NCBI RefSeq assembly: GCF_001428045.1
Contig: NZ_LMSD01000002.1
Location: forward strand, 62,812-126,811
Direction: 5' to 3'
DNA from: Paenibacillus sp. Soil750
GTDB lineage: Bacteria; Bacillota; Bacilli; Paenibacillales; NBRC-103111
DNA: 64,000 nucleotides
The notes below the pieces were generated by a model that searched no databases, was not told the origin of the DNA, and saw only the letters and a list, made by a program, of their open reading frames with translations. Shown here piece after piece: positions 60,773-64,000 of this stretch. Each line of letters starts with the position of its first letter. Position 1 is the stretch's first letter. The translations under genes and the position numbers were made by a program.

Positions 60773-63004
60773 TCATTTAATTTGTTCTTTCACACGGATA
60801 ATTAATTGGTTCGCTTGTTGATATTCAACTTCAGACACAGCTAATTGACTGTATTTTGCACGTTCGAACAGCTCAATTAATGCGTCCAATTCTTTCTTCA
60901 TCCATTTGCTCTGCGTTGACCATCTGGTTGTTGCTTCGCGTACCGTTTCATACTCATATCGCGTGTATCCTTTACGACGACAAGCACGGAGCATTCTTTC
61001 AAATTCAACGATGATTTTCTGATTAAAATTCACGACTTGCAGCTGTTTCCTGCGAGCACGCCAACTATGCCACGCCTCGCTTCTTACTAAGAAGAATACA
61101 GCAACAGCAAGAAGTGCTGCGACAACTACACCACTTAATGTCAGCCAGAGCCATGTGAAACTTGCTGCTTCTGTCGTTTCTTCAGGCAATGTGCTAGTTT
61201 CAGTGTCTGTGGGTAAATCTTCTACAACAGGTGCTGCTTCAGGGAACACATTAGGCAACGCAAAGCCGGAGGTTGGCTCGAAAGAGATCCAGCCAAAGCC
61301 TTCAAAGTAAACTTCTACCCAAGAATGCGCATCTGAGTTGCGAACCGTATAAGTGCCAGCACCGTCTAAATCAAGCGTTGCTCCTAACTGGCTCAAGATA
61401 CCCTGCTCGCGAATGTCGTCAGCAATCGAAGAAGCGCCTGAGGAGTATCCTTTCACCCAACGAGTAGGTAATCCAAGTGATCGTGTGAGGACAGCCATTG
61501 CAGTCGAGTAGTAGTCACAATATCCCTGTTTCACTTCGAATAAGAAACGATCCACGAAATCCTTGCTCTTCCCTTTTGTTTCATCAGGCGTATTCGTATA
61601 AGGATAATGCTCGGATAAATACTTCTCAATCAATTTCGCTTTATCATAAGGATTAGTCGCGGATTTCGTAATATCAAGCGCTAACTGCTTCACTCGCTCA
61701 GGTAAATCTACAGGAACTTGCAGGTATTCTGCCCACTCCGGTTTGTTGGTAAAATCTTGCTGCGTTTGCCGCAGTAGATCTTCCTCTAGAATCGGCTCTT
61801 GGACAACGATCGAGTAGTCTTTCGGATAATTAGTCCGTCCCGTAAATCGAAGTTCCGATTGTCGCGGTGTCCAAATGATGCGTTGGAACGGATTCTCACC
61901 TTGATTGATTTCCACTATTTTCTGAATGGCATAGCCCCCGAATAAGACCGGGAACGTCTCATCTCGATCCATCACAACACTTTGAGTAACTTCTTGTGTT
62001 TTCAATTGTGATACATCAAAACGTGGGTCTAGCGGTAACGGATTCAAATTCACCCGATACGCAGGCAATCTCTTCTCCGTCGGTCCAAGCTCCCATCCTT
62101 TACCGTTATACATCGATCGGGTTTCCCCACGGAAGTAGGTTCGTTTCGTAGATTCAACAGTCATCACCGGCGTGTAATCAAATCGAAATCCGCCACCCAG
62201 ACGGCTGTCATCTCGGCTATAGCCGGATGAGGCATCAGCTGTTGATGCCGCTATACTCACACCTTTTCCAAGCAACGGCACTTCTTCACCGCGACTTACT
62301 TTCCAAGCTGTGTAAGGATCCGTCAGAATCGGATTTACGGTTGGAGCAAACACCCCTGCTAACGCAATTACACCAATTAAGATGCAAATAGGAACAACAA
62401 ATGATGACGGGTAATCGGAAATCGTTTCCCAAACGTCAGGCGCTTTTTTCTTCAATTGGGAGAAATGTCTCACAATTAAAAGCAGAAATCCACAAAGCAT
62501 AATCATCGCCACTTGCGGCCAAAGGAAAATCATACTAAAGGAATCACGAACAGCAAAAAACAAAATGCTAACAAAAATAAGGACAACAATACGGAACCTT
62601 GATTGAACGGACCACATGGCGAATAAATAAATGATCCATGCTCCCAAACTAAACCAAATATACGGTTCAAGCTGCCCCGCGTTAAGTCCAATGAAACGAA
62701 GCGCCTCTTTCCATGTTGTAATATGTACGGCTACCCAATGATAGCCCATGCCCAAACCATGGAACCAGATGATAAGAACGAATTGAAGAAACCCCCGCCA
62801 ACCGTCTTTTATTTTGGGAATACAGTAGGTCGCTGTAGTAAGAACTAAGGTCCAGGTAACGAACGAAACCGTCTCTGGAAGCCACAAACCATCTTCCTTC
62901 ATAATCCAAATCAGAAATTGGTAAAGGAATATCCCCACGAATATCGCAGATACGCGCAATGCCCAATCCTTGAGAAGAATTCTGCTCCACCATGTGTTAG
63001 GCAT
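60773..63004 (-). CDS. Membrane transglutaminase-like protein (TgpA/DUF4129 type)
   Basis: The 743-residue protein has about six N-terminal membrane helices, a large external region, a transglutaminase core with KQGYCDYYSTAMAVLTRSLG (Cys), SDAHSWVEVYFEGFGWISFE (His) and an Asp equivalent. A further helix (WLWLTLSGVVVAALLAVAVF) and a cytoplasmic C-terminal domain follow. This is the TgpA layout. It is encoded with a DUF58 gene, which overlaps its start by 8 bases; the two usually travel with a MoxR ATPase, probably just beyond the right edge. The function is poorly understood. Confidence 0.9.
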   Translation of the reverse strand: MPNTWWSRILLKDWALRVSAIFVGIFLYQFLIWIMKEDGLWLPETVSFVTWTLVLTTATYCIPKIKDGWRGFLQFVLIIWFHGLGMGYHWVAVHITTWKEALRFIGLNAGQLEPYIWFSLGAWIIYLFAMWSVQSRFRIVVLIFVSILFFAVRDSFSMIFLWPQVAMIMLCGFLLLIVRHFSQLKKKAPDVWETISDYPSSFVVPICILIGVIALAGVFAPTVNPILTDPYTAWKVSRGEEVPLLGKGVSIAASTADASSGYSRDDSRLGGGFRFDYTPVMTVESTKRTYFRGETRSMYNGKGWELGPTEKRLPAYRVNLNPLPLDPRFDVSQLKTQEVTQSVVMDRDETFPVLFGGYAIQKIVEINQGENPFQRIIWTPRQSELRFTGRTNYPKDYSIVVQEPILEEDLLRQTQQDFTNKPEWAEYLQVPVDLPERVKQLALDITKSATNPYDKAKLIEKYLSEHYPYTNTPDETKGKSKDFVDRFLFEVKQGYCDYYSTAMAVLTRSLGLPTRWVKGYSSGASSIADDIREQGILSQLGATLDLDGAGTYTVRNSDAHSWVEVYFEGFGWISFEPTSGFALPNVFPEAAPVVEDLPTDTETSTLPEETTEAASFTWLWLTLSGVVVAALLAVAVFFLVRSEAWHSWRARRKQLQVVNFNQKIIVEFERMLRACRRKGYTRYEYETVREATTRWSTQSKWMKKELDALIELFERAKYSQLAVSEVEYQQANQLIIRVKEQIK

Positions 63005-64000
63005 ACCGTTTCGCCCCTCCCAAGAGGTTAGGCAAGTCCGTCAATTGACTTACTTCATACCCCATATAGCCTTGTGAGCGAATGGCCTTAATATAATCCT
63101 CATGTGCGGAAATATGCTCCACACCCTGTGGGCTGAGAGCTTGATCTGCTTGGCCATGAACCCAAATATGACATGGCTTCATTTGAAGCAGTGCCATTTG
63201 CTGAAACATCTGCAGCATTGCACTACCTTTTTGAGGAGAAATGAGCACAATTAAACTACCTGCAGGCCAATCCTGTGAACGTTCCTTCAAAATCTGGCCT
63301 AACGATTGAAAACCATCCGCATCAACACCAACGAGATGTTTAACAATCTCCTTGTAATGATGCTGACTGTGCTTCGGTTCAAAATAAGTAAATTCCTTGC
63401 CAATCGACAGTAAGCCAAGTGCCATTTCGCGTCCAGTTCCATATCGGAATAGAGATGCTGCAACAGACACTGCTAGCTCAAATTCGGCCGCATCTCGGTA
63501 TGCTCGAGCAGTTCGGTCCAATAAAACGATGGTTTTCGGCAAGGATTCTCGCTCGAACTCCTTCGACTTCCAAGTCCCTGTCTTCGCCGTTGCATTCCAG
63601 TGAATACGTGAAAGGCGATCACCATAAATGTACTCACGAACACCATTGATTTGAGTCGTTTCCCGGTGTGCGCTCGTCGCCGTTGAGTGATGCTGCATAC
63701 CTTTGAGCATTTGATGAAATTGCGCCCATTCGCGAATCGTAACGGTTTGGGGGTACACAGTAATTGGTTGTTGCAGATCTAATCGACCTTTATGCTGAAA
63801 AAATCCGAAAATATCTTCGGTCAAGCATTCCGTTTCTCCAAACCGATAATACCCTCTCCGAAGAGGCGGCGTGCTGTACGTGAATTCACCCCGACGCTTC
63901 CAGTCTGGAACGATAGATCCTTCGAAAACAGATTCGTCCCCATTCTGACGTATAAGCTGATCTTTAATCATCACGTAAGGAACTGGCCAATAGCCTGGTA
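62997..64000 (-). CDS. DUF58-domain protein, N-terminus beyond the window edge
   Basis: The frame stays open through the right edge: before the first possible start (GTG at 63974) it reads PGYWPVPYV, in the style of other DUF58 proteins, so the true start lies outside. The visible part has RRGYYRFGETECLTEDIFGF and the DUF58 core GVREYIYGDRLSRIHWNATA followed by KTGTWKSKEFERE. DUF58 proteins have a von Willebrand-like domain and pair with MoxR ATPases and TgpA-like transglutaminases. It overlaps the start of the transglutaminase gene, so the two are co-translated. Confidence 0.9.
   Translation of the reverse strand, partial: PGYWPVPYVMIKDQLIRQNGDESVFEGSIVPDWKRRGEFTYSTPPLRRGYYRFGETECLTEDIFGFFQHKGRLDLQQPITVYPQTVTIREWAQFHQMLKGMQHHSTATSAHRETTQINGVREYIYGDRLSRIHWNATAKTGTWKSKEFERESLPKTIVLLDRTARAYRDAAEFELAVSVAASLFRYGTGREMALGLLSIGKEFTYFEPKHSQHHYKEIVKHLVGVDADGFQSLGQILKERSQDWPAGSLIVLISPQKGSAMLQMFQQMALLQMKPCHIWVHGQADQALSPQGVEHISAHEDYIKAIRSQGYMGYEVSQLTDLPNLLGGAKRYA

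Noticed and set aside
1-64000. CRISPR arrays, tRNA or rRNA genes, prophage genes and intact insertion sequences
   Set aside because: I saw no regularly spaced repeats, no tRNA cloverleaf with CCA-end logic, no rRNA motifs and no transposase or phage genes.

Overview
The window reads as chromosomal DNA from an endospore-forming member of the Bacillales, most likely Paenibacillus or a close relative in Paenibacillaceae (inferred from gene content and order, not from a database match). The evidence is gpr and spoIIP, the comE locus, the yqeG-to-yqeM block and the hrcA-grpE-dnaK-dnaJ operon in Bacillus-like order, a perfect CIRCE operator, a leuS T-box and strong GGAGG ribosome sites. Most genes lie on the minus strand, so operons read from right to left. 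I saw no tRNA, rRNA, CRISPR array, prophage or intact insertion sequence.

Layout, left to right. 1-12.7 kb: a double-strand-break repair block transcribed addB-addA-sbcD-sbcC. 13-20.2 kb: a PUA-type rRNA methyltransferase, a YqeW-like Na/Pi transporter on the plus strand, deoC, then the prmA-(site-2 protease)-rsmE-mtaB string that follows dnaJ directly in Bacillus. 20.4-26.9 kb: an extra module that separates prmA from dnaJ. It holds a secreted glycerophosphodiesterase, two coupled small genes, an ABC exporter-type operon with a DUF3299-like lipoprotein, and a secreted alkaline phosphatase with a Pho-box-like promoter. 27-33.4 kb: the CIRCE-controlled heat-shock operon hrcA-[archaeal-like chaperonin]-grpE-dnaK-dnaJ. 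33.4-40.6 kb: a GNAT gene, hemW, lepA, a yqxA-like gene, spoIIP, gpr and rpsT. 40.6-43.7 kb: holA and an ECF sigma/anti-sigma pair. 43.9-50.8 kb: comEC, comEB, comEA and comER, with a MarR regulator plus a frameshifted MFS transporter inserted between comEC and comEB on the opposite strand. 50.9-59.8 kb: leuS with its T-box, then the conserved yqeM-cvfB-rsfS-yqeK-nadD-yhbY-aroE-yqeH-yqeG operon. 59.9-64 kb: an esterase, a membrane transglutaminase and a DUF58 protein that runs off the right edge.

The most notable item is the group II-like (archaeal-type, 'group III') chaperonin between hrcA and grpE, which places a lid-bearing chaperonin under the same HrcA/CIRCE heat-shock control as DnaK, DnaJ and GrpE. 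Other points of interest are the possible Pho-regulated phosphate/metal module, a terminator folded inside the hrcA promoter spacer, two copies of a structured repeat of about 112 bp, a nested palindromic repeat near 26.6-26.8 kb, and four sharply bounded G+C-rich patches inside otherwise ordinary genes.
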